From: Xanthoparmelia taractica | Lineage: Eukaryota > Ascomycota > Lecanoromycetes > Lecanorales > Parmeliaceae | Assembly (NCBI GenBank): GCA_033085395.1 | Contig: JANQBS010000001.1 | Location: 496,001-560,000 of the forward strand | Direction: 5' to 3' | Length of the DNA: 64,000 nt | Shown here: positions 1-10,599 of the stretch, piece by piece | Layout of the letters: every line of letters starts with the position of its first letter | How positions within the stretch are numbered: the first letter of the stretch is position 1 | Notes under the pieces: generated by a model | Seen by the model: only the letters and a program-made list of their open reading frames with translations | Databases searched by the model: none | What the model was told of the DNA's origin: nothing | Program-made: the position numbers and the translations under genes

Positions 1-1588
1 GCGTTGGGAGGAATGTCTATGGAATTCTGCAACGAGGGTCAGCTTCCGGGTAGTATGCTTGGAAGCTGGCAAGATCTCTCGAACATGGAGGAAACCGAGG
101 CTTACTGGATGGATGATGGTGATTGGTAGCTGAACTTTGAGATGCTTGCTGAAGGGAGAAAGGGTAAGCTGAGAACGGATAGGAAGCTACCCGGGCCAGA
201 CATACTTGAATGAGCAAGTGATCTGAACATTCAAGAAGTAGCGGACGCCAAAGAACCGCCCTAGCAAAGACTGTTATTGACTTCATTACGGATGCGTTGG
301 CGTTACATGTGGTGTATGCTCAGAGTCTGTAATTCGAAAAGAATTTTGCACAGGTGAAAGCTGACCACACACCTGTTTCGATCGAGACAAGACCGATGGG
401 TAACTCCAATTGACAGGTCCTGAAGTCCTGTGACAATGAACGGACTCCATGGAACCCATCAGCCAAATCCTTCCTCACGACTATCTCGGTTTCTCGGTGG
501 TCCGGTAATCGTAACACATCGGCTGATCCGGCGTCGGTGGAAGGCGCAGGATATTTGTGAAACAATGTGGTTTTCTCGAGCTGCAGCTCCATTTTCTTGA
601 CGTCCCTACTGCTCTTGTTCTCGATGTGCGTATCAACAAAAACAGGGTAGCCACTGATCCAAGTTTGACGATGGAGGCCTGCCGTCAATTTCACTGTTTC
701 TGTACTGTATCGCTTTGACATTGGCATTTCATCCACGGCCAAGAGTGGATCTGAGAGATTAACGAGAGCCTTTTCGGCTGCGACTTGCGTTAGTCGCAGT
801 GTACTTAGCATATAAAGAGCCAAACACCTACGATCATGGACTGTCAAGACCGCGACCTCGCGGGATTGTCGAACAGTGTGTTTCTTCCCCAGTATTAGAA
901 ACTCCGCCGACGTGCACAGCCAGTAGCTTATGCCCACCTTCTTCGACCTGTAGGGTGGAGGGCCCATGAGCACGGGCAAGTCTAGCCGGAAGGGCAACGT
1001 GGAATTCGAAGGTTGGACGTCCCAGGTAGTGTCAGGTCCAGGATCCGGAGCCATTGAAGCTGGAGGTGGGTGAGCTGCATCGATCAAATCGCATGACAAG
1101 GCTCGGAACATGTCCTGTCGGCCTCTACATCTTTCTATCCCAATCAGAGTCACGGAAATCCTACTCAATGACAGACCTGGTGTAGACTTGCGTCGTCTTT
1201 CAAATGGACCGCCATCGATCCCCACATGAACTTCGCCTTCCAACGTCGCTCCACCCACGAAAATGGGAGCTGACAGGTGGATCGCGAGGTTGAGGCGAGA
1301 GTGAGTTAGTTTGGGGTGGTCGAGCAGGTCGATCGGCATAAGCGAAGGGGCAAATGTCCGTGAGGGAGGCCGTCGCAGGGTCAAAACGTCGGGGCGACGG
1401 ATAGGAGAAGTCGATCGGCCTCGGGCAGGAACCGTTGTACCATTGTTGGACGTGCCGTGGGATGGCAGGGGTGGAAGAGCACGTGAAGCTGCTGACCGCT
1501 CGGCAACGGCCGAGCTGGCTCGGTGAAGTTGTCTGGAGGAACCTCTTTCTGGAATGCTTGATAAATGGCTCAGAGCATTGCCGGGCAT
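1..1588 (-). CDS. Arrestin-like domain protein (3' end beyond window)
   Basis: I read the exons as 373-1588, 206-260, 106-148 and 1-26 on the minus strand. All borders are GT..AG and the phases agree. About 446 codons are visible and the last exon runs off the left edge. After a Ser/Pro-rich N-terminus the protein has the fungal arrestin layout: an N-terminal beta-sandwich with 'SVTLIGIERCRGRQDMF', then a C-terminal half with 'GLHRQTWISGYPVFVDTHIEN'. The spliced exons read 'ETGRFFGVRYFLNVQITCSF', 'KHLKVQLPITIIHP' and 'NSIDIPPNA', as in arrestin C domains. Fungal alpha-arrestins usually act as cargo adaptors at membranes, but I see no PY motif in the visible part, so an adaptor role is inference. 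The start is the first ATG at 1588. An acceptor-like TTTCTTGTCAG lies just upstream, so a further 5' exon or 5' UTR intron is possible. Confidence 0.8.
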
Positions 1589-3284
1589 TGCTGACAAGAA
1601 AGTAATCTCGGTTGTCGCATGCAGGTACCATCTAAGGTAGGTGGTAACATGTCATGGTTGAAGTACGCGGCAAGGGGGAAGATGATCATGTCGAAGCCGA
1701 TCATGATTCATTGTTCCTGCGTATTGGAGGTGTTGCACCTTCCCTCAAATGTACTCTGACAGCGGCAGGGTGCAAGGGGTAGCTTTGATGGTTGCTTTCG
1801 ATGTGGCCCGGTTGTGCCTTCCCATGACAATCGATTGTTGGCGTGAGGGAATAATAATACCTTAGTAACTAAGTGTAAGGGTGCAGGGTCTGGCTATCAA
1901 TTCCAGGACAATGAAAGCATAAAAGCCTCATACCTAAACGATGAGGTATAATCAGAAGGGGGTTGGCTTGAGGAGAGATTTGAGAGAGGGAAGTTTGAAA
2001 GGTGGTTAGAATAGAGGTCTGGAGGGTTCTGTGATGGTGTGCAGATCGCCACATGTCTCCCCTGTCGCCTTTTGTCCCATTGACCTGTTTAACATCATGT
2101 TCAACACGTGCTTTTACAAGGCTAGAAAGGCTAGAAGCAGCTTTTGGAACAAGCCATGTTATGGTTGGGGGAATGATAGCCGTGTCATTCCTGGTCAAGC
2201 CATACCATTCAAGGTACTTGGAAGGTATTTGGGGGTATCTAATTGGTTGCATCTAATCGATAAGTACTTACTTCGTACATGATATACCTTACGCCCCCGT
2301 TTAATTGATTATCGAACCCAGAAATCGGAATGAACTAAAAGGCCGCTGTTACGGAGTACTCGTAGATGTTTTAAAAAAAAGGAATCCCAGTAGCCGCATC
2401 CTCGGAAATGCTCTTTTTCCAGGGTCCATGCCAAGCCCCCAATGCCGCCTGTACCAAGTATTTTTGGAAGGAAAGCCATCCATTCATCATTCATCAATCC
2501 TTTCGGACTCCGCCTATTCCATTGCATCAAAACTAAGCTCCTTCAGGACATTCGATCCTGCTCCCCCATGTCATCCAGCGATTATATACACCAATCGCCT
2601 AGCTCGCCCAAGCTTAACCGAGTCTGACTGGCTCCAAAAACAGCTACTTCCCTTGTCTGCAGAGAGAATTTCCAGACGAACCCATCGAGATCCAAAAACG
2701 TGAAAGCAAAATAGAAAAAAGAAAAAAAGAAAAAAAGAAAAGAAATCCTTGGACTCGTGTCGGCTTCCTGCTTCCCAGCAACTTTGCTGCATCGTTCCCG
2801 GAGCCATCTCCACATCAAAAGAGCCACGCGAGAGAACGGCCACACGACATGAAAAATCTCTGCTTGGGCCCCTGACGTGCCTACAGCAGCCTAGAACCAC
2901 CATCCCGTTGCTACTACTTCTACAAGCCTACAAACACCCTAACCCCACAATTCATCCACTCCATACATATGTCTGCCGTCTTCCGTAATTTGCACTATTT
3001 CTTAGCTGGACGCAATACTTTCTTCTCTCCTGCAGCAGCTTTCTTATTTCCATTACCTATCTCTTACCCAACACTTTGCTCGCCCCCGTCACTCTGTACT
3101 TCCTTTCCACGCCTGCTCTGAGGCTCAGCGACATCTGACACTCTCGCTTGCCGTAGCGCTGCACACCCCGTGCCTCGTCCCAGGCTATGACCGGGAACCA
3201 TACCTGAACCAGTCGACTGACCATAGTCTCACAATTTGCTAATCCTGACGACATCACATTCTATATATCTATTGTGGGGTGGGA
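1589..3284. other. Intergenic, divergent promoter region
   Basis: About 1.7 kb lies between the divergent arrestin-like and bZIP genes. Short open frames occur on both strands, but none has a recognisable domain or coding-like composition. A purine-rich stretch lies around 2705-2745. The last 250 bases before the bZIP start are pyrimidine-rich, as is common upstream of fungal start codons. I see no RNA gene. Confidence 0.5.
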
Positions 3285-4690
3285 ATGTCAACTATCGACG
3301 AGGCACCCGCCGCCGTCCCCAAAATCGAACACTTTGAGGAAGAATCCTTCTCCGAATCCTCCCCAGATCCCGAAGAGCAAAGCCTGACTCAAGAACCCGC
3401 CCAGGTGCAGAAGCGAAAGGGAGGCCGCAAGCCGGTATGGCCTGTCTGCTGGTCTTGTCCCAACACACGTTTTCCCTAATGCCCATTTCAGATATACGCG
3501 ACATCGGAAGAACGCAAGCAACGCAATCGCCAAGCGCAAGCAGCTTTTAGGGAACGGCGTACAGAATACATCAAGCAGCTCGAGACCACCATCAAACAGC
3601 ATGAAGAAGCTCTTCAAAGTCTCCAACAAAATCATAGAGCGGCAGCGGATGAGTGCTTGATGCTTCGATACAAAAATTCTCTTCTCGAGCGCATACTGCT
3701 CGAAAAAAGTAGGCCATGTCCTTCATCGATACTTGTCACTCTACATAGCTGACCAAACCACAGAGATTGATGTCCAGGCTGAGTTGAAGTCTAAAGCTGG
3801 CGGCCCCGCGCTTATGCCCCCGTTAACTCAGTCAGCTGGGCAGCCGACTCCGGTTCAGCGTGCTCTTCTCAATCGGCAGAGCCAAGTTCGGCGCTCAACA
3901 TCTGGATCTTCATCTCGAGCAATAAGGCCCCACTCCTCAAAGTCTTCTTCGGTCCAGTCTCCTCGGCTTCAGCCAACCCCGCCTTCGCAGATTGTGTTAC
4001 CAACCGCGACCAAATCTCCGATTGGCGTAGCGAAAGGTGGGACGCTCTTACCTAGCGTCGATATGAAAGCTCAGCAACCACAACAGCCGCTGCCGCCGCT
4101 TGAATCGCGGGCATACCCTCAGCAACAGCCGTCAAGGCTAAGCATCCCGACAAGTCGATCATCGCTGCAAGGTACGACGCCAAGCACAGCAGACACAAGT
4201 CGCAGTAGTGAAGTGGGTAGTACAGCTGGGACCCAAACAAGCTTCTATCCATCTCCATTTCAAGCTCATATTGAGCAACTCGGCAAGCTGTCCCGCCCCC
4301 TCCTTTCCGTCCAAAATTATAGAGCTCTGTTCGTCCTAGATTGATTCCGTGAGTACAGAACAGGAATACGATGCGCATGCCGACATGCTCGACGACGAAC
4401 ACCCCAGCGATCGCGACGTCGGCCCCGGTCCCTATCCGCAACCCTTCCACCACCAGCAATTACCCATGGGTATGCAGGGCCAGCCACCAATGCAGCAGAT
4501 GCAGCAAATGCAGCCAATGCAGCCACCGCCGACCTCACAAGCCATGGATCCGAACCATTCAGCCTACCCAGGGTTGCAGCCCGGCTTCGATCCTTACGAT
4601 CCTATGTTGGACGCCGATCCTTTCGGTCTGTCCGCCAGCATGCATTTCCCCACCCAGTTTACCTTTCAAGAGAGTTCGATGAGGCGATGA
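3285..4690 (+). CDS. bZIP transcription factor
   Basis: Exons are 3285-3434, 3492-3708, 3764-4282 and 4359-4690, giving 405 residues. The splice at 3434/3492 joins 'GGRKP' to 'IYATSEERKQRNRQAQAAFR', which is a fungal bZIP basic region. It is followed by a leucine-zipper coiled coil (about residues 75-122) ending 'LLERILLEK'. The rest is Ser/Pro/Gln-rich and probably an activation region; the last exon has a Met/Gln run (PMQQMQQMQPMQ). The third intron (4283-4358) seems to use a GC donor (CTCG/GCAAGC): reading through it hits a stop, while splicing gives the smooth join 'HIEQLEQEYDAHADM'. The family is a nuclear DNA-binding regulator; its targets cannot be read from the sequence. The start at 3285 is the first ATG of the frame. 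Confidence 0.9.
4283..4358 (+). other. Probable GC-AG intron of the bZIP gene
   Basis: This 76-nt intron begins GCAAGC and ends TACAG. No GT donor nearby restores the frame. Without removal the frame stops at 4344. GCAAGY is the usual consensus of the rare GC-AG class of U2-type introns. Confidence 0.7.
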
Positions 4691-5243
4691 TGACTCGGGT
4701 GGTTTCCGGGTAATCTGTGTTTTTATGGGAAACCTTTTATCGGAATAGGAGTGGGATTTGTTCAAGCGTTGACGCTAAGCGGTGTCATGGAAGGGTTTTG
4801 CATCAGCGACAGGCGTCAACTACTTGGATACCACTAAAAGCTGCAAGCGGCTTCAGCATATTGCTTTGTACATATTCTCTGGATGGCGCTCGCCAGAACA
4901 TCTTGTGGCTCCTTGTCACTAATGACTTGAGCAGCACATGAATTCAAGACTACTTGCTCGCCTTTTTTCGCATGAGCCTTTAAAAACATGCTGCGTAAAG
5001 TCTTCGATTCACTAACTAGGTTGCGCTAGCCTTGGCGGCAGATCCCAGCCTCGCTAAGGAAACCCGCACAACTCGTCTCCTAACAGTCGACAATAGCAAC
5101 GGTGCACCGTACAACGTCAACGTGATACAGCTAGAGAGACAAGATCCTGTGCAGGGATCCTGTCGCTCTTCAATTGACACCACTCACATCGCACTGGTGC
5201 GATAGCAAAGGAAGCCTTCGGAGGAAGGCAGTAGGCGGGCGTC
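4691..5243. other. Intergenic region
   Basis: This holds the 3' flank of the bZIP gene and the 5' flank of the Stm1-like gene. I see no convincing coding sequence or RNA gene. Confidence 0.5.
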
Positions 5244-6719
5244 ATGGGCGACGTGAAATCCAAGGTACGCAGCAACGGCTTCATTACCTCAAAGCTCTTG
5301 GTTCCTTTGAAGAGCTTTGCGCGTGTTTTAGGTGCAGTCAATTGCTAAATTCTGGATCTTATAGAACCTTTACGAGCTCCTCGGTCCGCCTAGCTACCTC
5401 GTCCTCCTTGACACTCTAGCTGACCTTCGACCACAGGCAATGACAGTGACCAGGACTCGGACAAGGAGCCAGCACCACCTCCGAAAGTAGCGGATAAACC
5501 AGTTGCACGACATGGCAAGCGTGATGCTCCTGCTACGGCACCGAGCGAGGCTCGTGGAGGAGCTGCTGGAGGCGAACGTGGTGGACGCGCAGGACGTGCC
5601 CGCGGACGTGGAGGGTTTTCGGGCAATGAGGGAGGTAGGTCGTACTCTCTACAACCTGGAGCTGCGTGCCGAAAGACCTTATACGAGGTGGCAACTGCTA
5701 TTTGTATCTGATACTGACAATGCACCCAGCTTTCCGTGATCGTGAAGCCGGCTCGATGAATAATCGCGTCAAGCCCATCGATGACGGACTTCGTCAAGAT
5801 CGCCATCCAAACCGCATTGACGGTGGCCGTGATCGAGGTAGTTACGATGGACGCGGTGGCCGTGGAGGTCGTGCTGGCAGAGGTGGCCGCGGCAATCGTG
5901 ATGACCGCCACACTCGCGGTGTCCCCCAGTATTCACTACCTTATCCCTCTTACCAGAATTGCCTGTACTGATATTTCACTTTAAAGCGATCACGTCAAGC
6001 AAGCCGACCAATCCTGGGGCGCACCTACCGGCGATTCCGAGTGGAAAGACGAACAGGCAGGCGAAGCCATCGCCAAAGCCGAAGAAAAGGACGAGGGTGC
6101 AGCCGGCGGGTGGAATGCTAGCACCGCTGCAGGAGACGGTTGGGACTCTGGTGCCGCTGCTGTCTCGACTGACGCAGTTCCCACAGCTGACGCTGACGGT
6201 ACCGCTCCGGCCGAGGGATCTACTCCCGCCAACGCTCCAGCCGAGGCAGTGGCGGAGCCTGAGGCAGAGGACAACAGCCGGTCTTACGCTGACTACCTCG
6301 CTGAGCAGGCCGAGAAGAAGCTGAAGCTTGGCGGTGGAGTGCCGGAGGCCAGAAAGCCCAACTCAGCAAGCAAGGACAAAAAATACGAGAATGTAAAGCC
6401 GGTCGCTAAAGATGGGGAGGAGGATTTCTTCTCCGGCAGGAGTGAAAAGGCCAAGCGAGAACGTCAGCGCAAGGAGAAGAACATCCTCGATATTGATATC
6501 AAATACGTCGAGCCTCAGACTGGCCGAGGTGGAGGCGACCGCGGGGGCAGAGGCCGCGGCCGTGGTGATCGAGGGGAATTCAGAGGCAGGGGAAGAGGCC
6601 GTGGCGATGGCTTCAGAGGCAGAAGCGATACCGGTTTCCGCGGCGGACGGGGCCGAGGTGATAGCGGCTCTGTCAACCTCAAGGACGAAAACGCGTTTCC
6701 GAGCTTGGGCGGCTCATAG
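5244..6719 (+). CDS. Stm1/HABP4-type RGG RNA-binding protein
   Basis: Five exons: 5244-5264, 5365-5383, 5437-5634, 5730-5928 and 5987-6719, giving 389 residues. The start 'MGDVKSK' plus 'NLYELLGND' matches the N-terminus of fungal Stm1/hyaluronan-mRNA-binding (HABP4/SERBP1) proteins. Next come an RGG-rich block (about residues 60-140), an acidic middle with 'DQSWGAPTGDSEWKDEQAG', the conserved 'SRSYADYLAEQAEKK' segment, and a second RGG region ending 'DENAFPSLGGS'. Family members bind ribosomes and mRNA and help store inactive ribosomes; I infer that role here. Exons 1 and 2 are only 21 and 19 nt. The fourth intron donor (5929, GTATTC) is the least certain border, chosen because it keeps the phase. 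Confidence 0.88.
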
Positions 6720-7300
6720 CTGAGTCTCTTTCGATTCTTTCATAGGGTCTGGAAGGGGAGAGAAGGGGATCTACGGATCAAGGTAACGTGGCAGGTAGAG
6801 TGAGTGAGCGGTCAGATCAGGATGCATCTTGAAAAACAAAACAACTTCGTCGAGCTAGCGAATATCGTCGATTGTAGAATAATTTTCGGTGGCATAGCTC
6901 AGCAAGGCAGATCAAAAGCAAGAGATTTTTCCTTAAGCCGGTGGTCTTTTTCTTTTTTTTTTCTTTTTCTTTTTTCTTTTGCCTGCCTTTGTTTGCACTG
7001 CGAGTTGTAATTGATTTCGTCTGGGCCACTGAGGAAAATCCTACGGGTGCGTCTGCTGAGAACCTACTTATAGATAACGCTGGTGCTGCGTTTCATCCAA
7101 GTATGATTATCAATCCATGATACCGGGCTTACCGCCTGTGTTGTGTAATGGGGCTTCTTGCATCCCTCTTCCACTCTTTTGTGCCACGACAACCATCTCC
7201 ATCAACCACTATCTCTAACCGCGTACGACTTCGCCAGTTTGCGCCACCTTCCTTCCTCCCTTTATCCGTTCCCCCTGTCAACCCCTCCCCTTTTTCAACG

Positions 7301-7400
7301 ACCTTCCTTTCTCCCTTCCTTCCTTCCTTCCTTCCTTTCTTCCTTTCTTTCTTCCTATTCTTTCTTCCGTACCTACTTACCTACTTACTTATTTACTTCA
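7301..7400. repeat. CTTC/TACT microsatellite
   Basis: A run of CTTC units with variants passes into TACT units. The strand bias is strong: almost all pyrimidine on the plus strand. Confidence 0.85.
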
Positions 7401-7499
7401 CGCACTCGACTGCTGGTGCTAGCGCTTTCTGGCTTATGTATGAGGGATTCATGGAGAGATATATCTGAGCGGATTTCTTTCTTTTCTTTGGGTAGTGGA

Positions 7500-7572
7500 G
7501 ACGAGGGAAGAGGAGAGAAGAGAAGAGGAAGAGGAAGAGGAAGAGGAAGAGGAAGAGGAAGAGGAAGAGGAT
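7500..7572. repeat. GAGGAA microsatellite
   Basis: Tandem GAGGAA hexamers (about eight), preceded by GAAGA variants. The strand bias is opposite to the CTTC tract about 100 bp upstream. Confidence 0.88.
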
Positions 7573-9400
7573 GGGGAGTGGGGTTGTGTGGGGTTTGTCG
7601 GGTGGGGTTTTTGTCTGCAGTGGGATTTGGGGTTGAGAGGGGGATTGAGAGGGAGGGAGGAAGGGATGTGTGGGCAGGGAATGTGGTGGGTTAATATTTG
7701 TATTGGGGAGGGGAGGGAAGAGGAAGGGGGGGGAAGGGAAGGGGTTTTCGATGTGGATGGTTAGATTAGGCATGAGAATTCAGGGAAAGGAAGAATAAAA
7801 GCTGATGGTGTGGTTGAAAAGTGCATGAGATACGTAGAGACGGAGGAGTTGTATAGCTAAATTCTGGATAGATTTACTCGATTAGGCTATCGGCTCAATC
7901 GAGCCATGGTTGTCTTTGAAATTGCTAGAATCCTTTCGCCGTTTGGCATTGGGGTGAATTGGTGAGACTGTTTCGCATTTTACAGAAAGCAGGTACTGCT
8001 TGATTTGGAATGCTTTGTTTAAGAGGAGAGTAGACGCAAATGGTGATGGATAGAGAGCGGTTCAGTCTGGTGAATGAATGTGGAAGGTGTTCATATATGA
8101 TGGGTTAGGCTTGGGAAACCATGTAGGACGTTGATGAGTAGATGAATACCAAGACTATGGTCCACGTCTGTACGAGTACCGGGTCACAAAGCTGAATGCG
8201 CTGGCAAGGAAATAAAGTAGCATTTGTGCAACTAGGTCTGCACAATAAACAATAAGGCTGGCTATGCACGCTTTACCAATTCAAGACTAGAGTCGGGGAT
8301 GACTTGGCTGATCTTCTCCGACTTCATGCCTTCACTTTGCCTTCAATACACTGAGATGACGACTTCTAACTCGGAGAAAAATCCGCCCGCAACTCTTAGA
8401 ACGAGCCGCAATATGGATAAAAACCATTGAAAGAGATCAAGGCTTTGCAGGAAAGGAAGCTACATGCTCGTAGTGAAATAGGTTGCGTCCCTGTACCATA
8501 GCTCTTTGAGCTCTCCCCATGACGCATTGCACTTGACGTTGCGCCTTGCTTGATCTGCTGCAGAAAGATGAAAGAATCACGAGTGACCCCTCGCATCGCT
8601 GTAGGCGTGTACGATTTTTGCTCCTGCTGCCTTCCTATGCATTGCGAATTGGTTCCAAAATGCTACATGAGTGATTTGAACTGAAACAAAAATATATTGA
8701 TGCTCCTCCACACCGCGGATTCGAACTCAGGACCTCGCTTGTGTCGGAAATGGACTAGGGGCTCGGAGAGCTTCAACACCTACCAGCAGCAGCAACAGGA
8801 ACAATAACAACGGCGCTCTGCCAGCGTTCTGTATGCCCTCAGGAGGAAGGCAAAAATGGCAAAAATAATTGTAGGTATCAGAGGATCAAAATGGCAAAAG
8901 ACTCCACCACCGACTCGAAAGTCGATGGCTTGCAGAAAATCTCGAAGATTTTACTTTGTTTCCAGAAATTGAACCCCAAGATCAGTGTCAATGTCTACGC
9001 TAGCTTTATCTGGCATACTTCCACAATTGGTGAATTGTGGTGATGGGTGAACGACTCGAGCCAACAAGACCAAATCTCCTTTCCTTCTTGGATATTGAAA
9101 AGGTTACTATTTCGAATATATATCTATTTTTTCACATATTTTACCGAATTAAATCTTAACTTACAAGTAAACACACCCCATTGCGTGTTTCTATCTGCGT
9201 TTCCCTACCCTTACCATAGCACTTCTCTACCTTCTCCGTCCCACATCTTGCCACCTTAAGAGACAAACTACCATTAATTCTACCGCTGTCATGCCTCTCT
9301 ATCGTATCAATGGCAAGGTTACTAAGGGTTCGCGCCTTGCAAAGCGTGAGAGGGCCGCTAAGCATAAGCATGAGAGAGTGTTACACGGCGGTAGAGCACC

Positions 9401-10097
9401 ATGGAAAGGTCTACATTTCTAGGGAATCAACCAACTGATTGTGCACGTTTGCTAGATTCTTACCTCCAGAATCAGCGCCTTCAGCTCCATAACTACAATT
9501 TGCGTCAGAACCGTCGCTGGCTAACAGCCAAAATACACACCATAGGCGACGGTGACATCCCCAAGCATGTGCGCTGGCCGCTCATGCAGCACTGGAAAAA
9601 GACTGAGCACCACCAGCAAAATCCCAAGATATCCGACGGTCTGGCGCTCACCACTGATGTCAAATCTGCGTTAGATTTACTGAGGGACGAGCGCGCTGTA
9701 GCTGCTGCACTGCAAGGAAACCCGGAGCGTGTGGCGGATTGGTGGGTACAACCCGGGATCAAGAGCAAGAAGAAGAGGAAGAAGGGCAAAAATTGCCAAA
9801 AAGCAAGGGGCTACGGCCGGTGTGGACGTCAATAATGAGGGGTTAGGGGACGATGTTGGGTGGATGGCATTGGGCGAGGAGGAGGAGACGGTGGAGGAGA
9901 TGGAGGGTGAGAAGGAAGAGGAGACGGAGAAGGAAGAGGAGACGGAGAAGGAAGAGGAGACGGAGAAGGAAGAGGAGACGGAGAAGGAAGGGGGTGGTGT
10001 TTTGTTAGAGGAGAGCTACGAGGGGTTCGAGGGGTTCGATTCCCCCGTCATGATGTCTCCAACAGGGTCGGTCTTGAGCGATGGGGAGGTGGAGTGA
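9401..10097 (+). pseudogene. Uncertain basic/acidic ORF with a frame break
   Basis: I do not recognise this gene. An ATG-started frame (9401-9835) reads 'DCARLLDSYLQNQRLQLHNY' and continues for about 120 plausible residues to a lysine/arginine cluster. The frame then becomes unlikely, while another frame carries on from the same place with 'NNEGLGDDVGWMALGEEEE' and an acidic tail ending 'SPTGSVLSDGEVE' at 10097. The switch lies in the AAG/AAA-rich tract at about 9765-9805. I found no intron with good borders that joins the frames. It may be a decayed gene, a gene with an assembly indel, or chance. A 43-codon frame at 9291-9422 (MPLYRINGKVTKGSR) could be a related 5' piece. Confidence 0.3.
9911..9989. 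repeat. 18-bp tandem repeat encoding EEETEK
   Basis: Four near-perfect copies of an 18-bp unit (GAGGAGACGGAGAAGGAA), encoding EEETEK in the acidic frame. The preserved codon frame hints at coding, but does not prove it. Confidence 0.85.
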
Positions 10098-10599
10098 GGT
10101 GTTCTGTGCGTGTGCTTTATGCCATTATTGGCTTTTTGCCTTCGGGGCGGGCCTTAGGCCACCGGGCAGGATGCAAATGGAATCATTCCCCGCGGGTCAT
10201 ATCCAATGTTCCTTTGCCAAAGTACAGGCAATGATCCCGTTCAGAATCGCGGGACATGATTGCAGGTATTATGGACGAGTTCATGAATGAGCATCAGATC
10301 TAGAAGGGAATCAGGGTCTCTGATACTGACTTGTCGTTGGCCGGAGAAGCGCCGGAGAAGATGCATGGCCCTGCATAAGTTATGCACTGATTGTTCCGGC
10401 GTTGCATTAGCTTCCCCGCGTTTTGACCGAATGACCCCTGAATTTTTATCGTCCACGGGACATCGTCCACGAGACAGACTGACTACCTTACTTCGTATGA
10501 GTAAATAGAATCCCCACTCTGCGCATTTTCTTCTCTTCTCGCATTCTCCATTCCTACTTTACATCGAACTACTCAAGCGTCGCTCTTGTAGTCTTTCCA
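10098..10599. other. Upstream region of the glutaminase gene
   Basis: About 500 bp without a gene. The last 90 bases before the start are C/T-rich. I see no defined regulatory site that I can support. Confidence 0.45.

Larger units (their letters stand above)
6720..9290. other. Gene-poor intergenic region with microsatellites
   Basis: About 2.6 kb without a supportable gene. The open frames between 7150 and 7770 are by-products of C/T-rich and GAGGAA repeats. The stretch from 7780 to 9250 has mixed composition with no family match. A tRNA-like T-loop sequence near 8713-8735 fails to fold (see rejected items). Confidence 0.5.

Noticed and set aside
7148..7773. Overlapping long open frames on both strands
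   Set aside because: They are produced by CTTC and GAGGAA repeats; amino-acid composition is low-complexity in every frame.
8700..8790. Possible tRNA gene on the minus strand (GGTCCTGAGTTCGAATCC)
   Set aside because: The T-loop is good, but the T-stem arms (CTGAG and CCGCG) do not pair, and I could not find D and anticodon arms. At most a degraded fragment.
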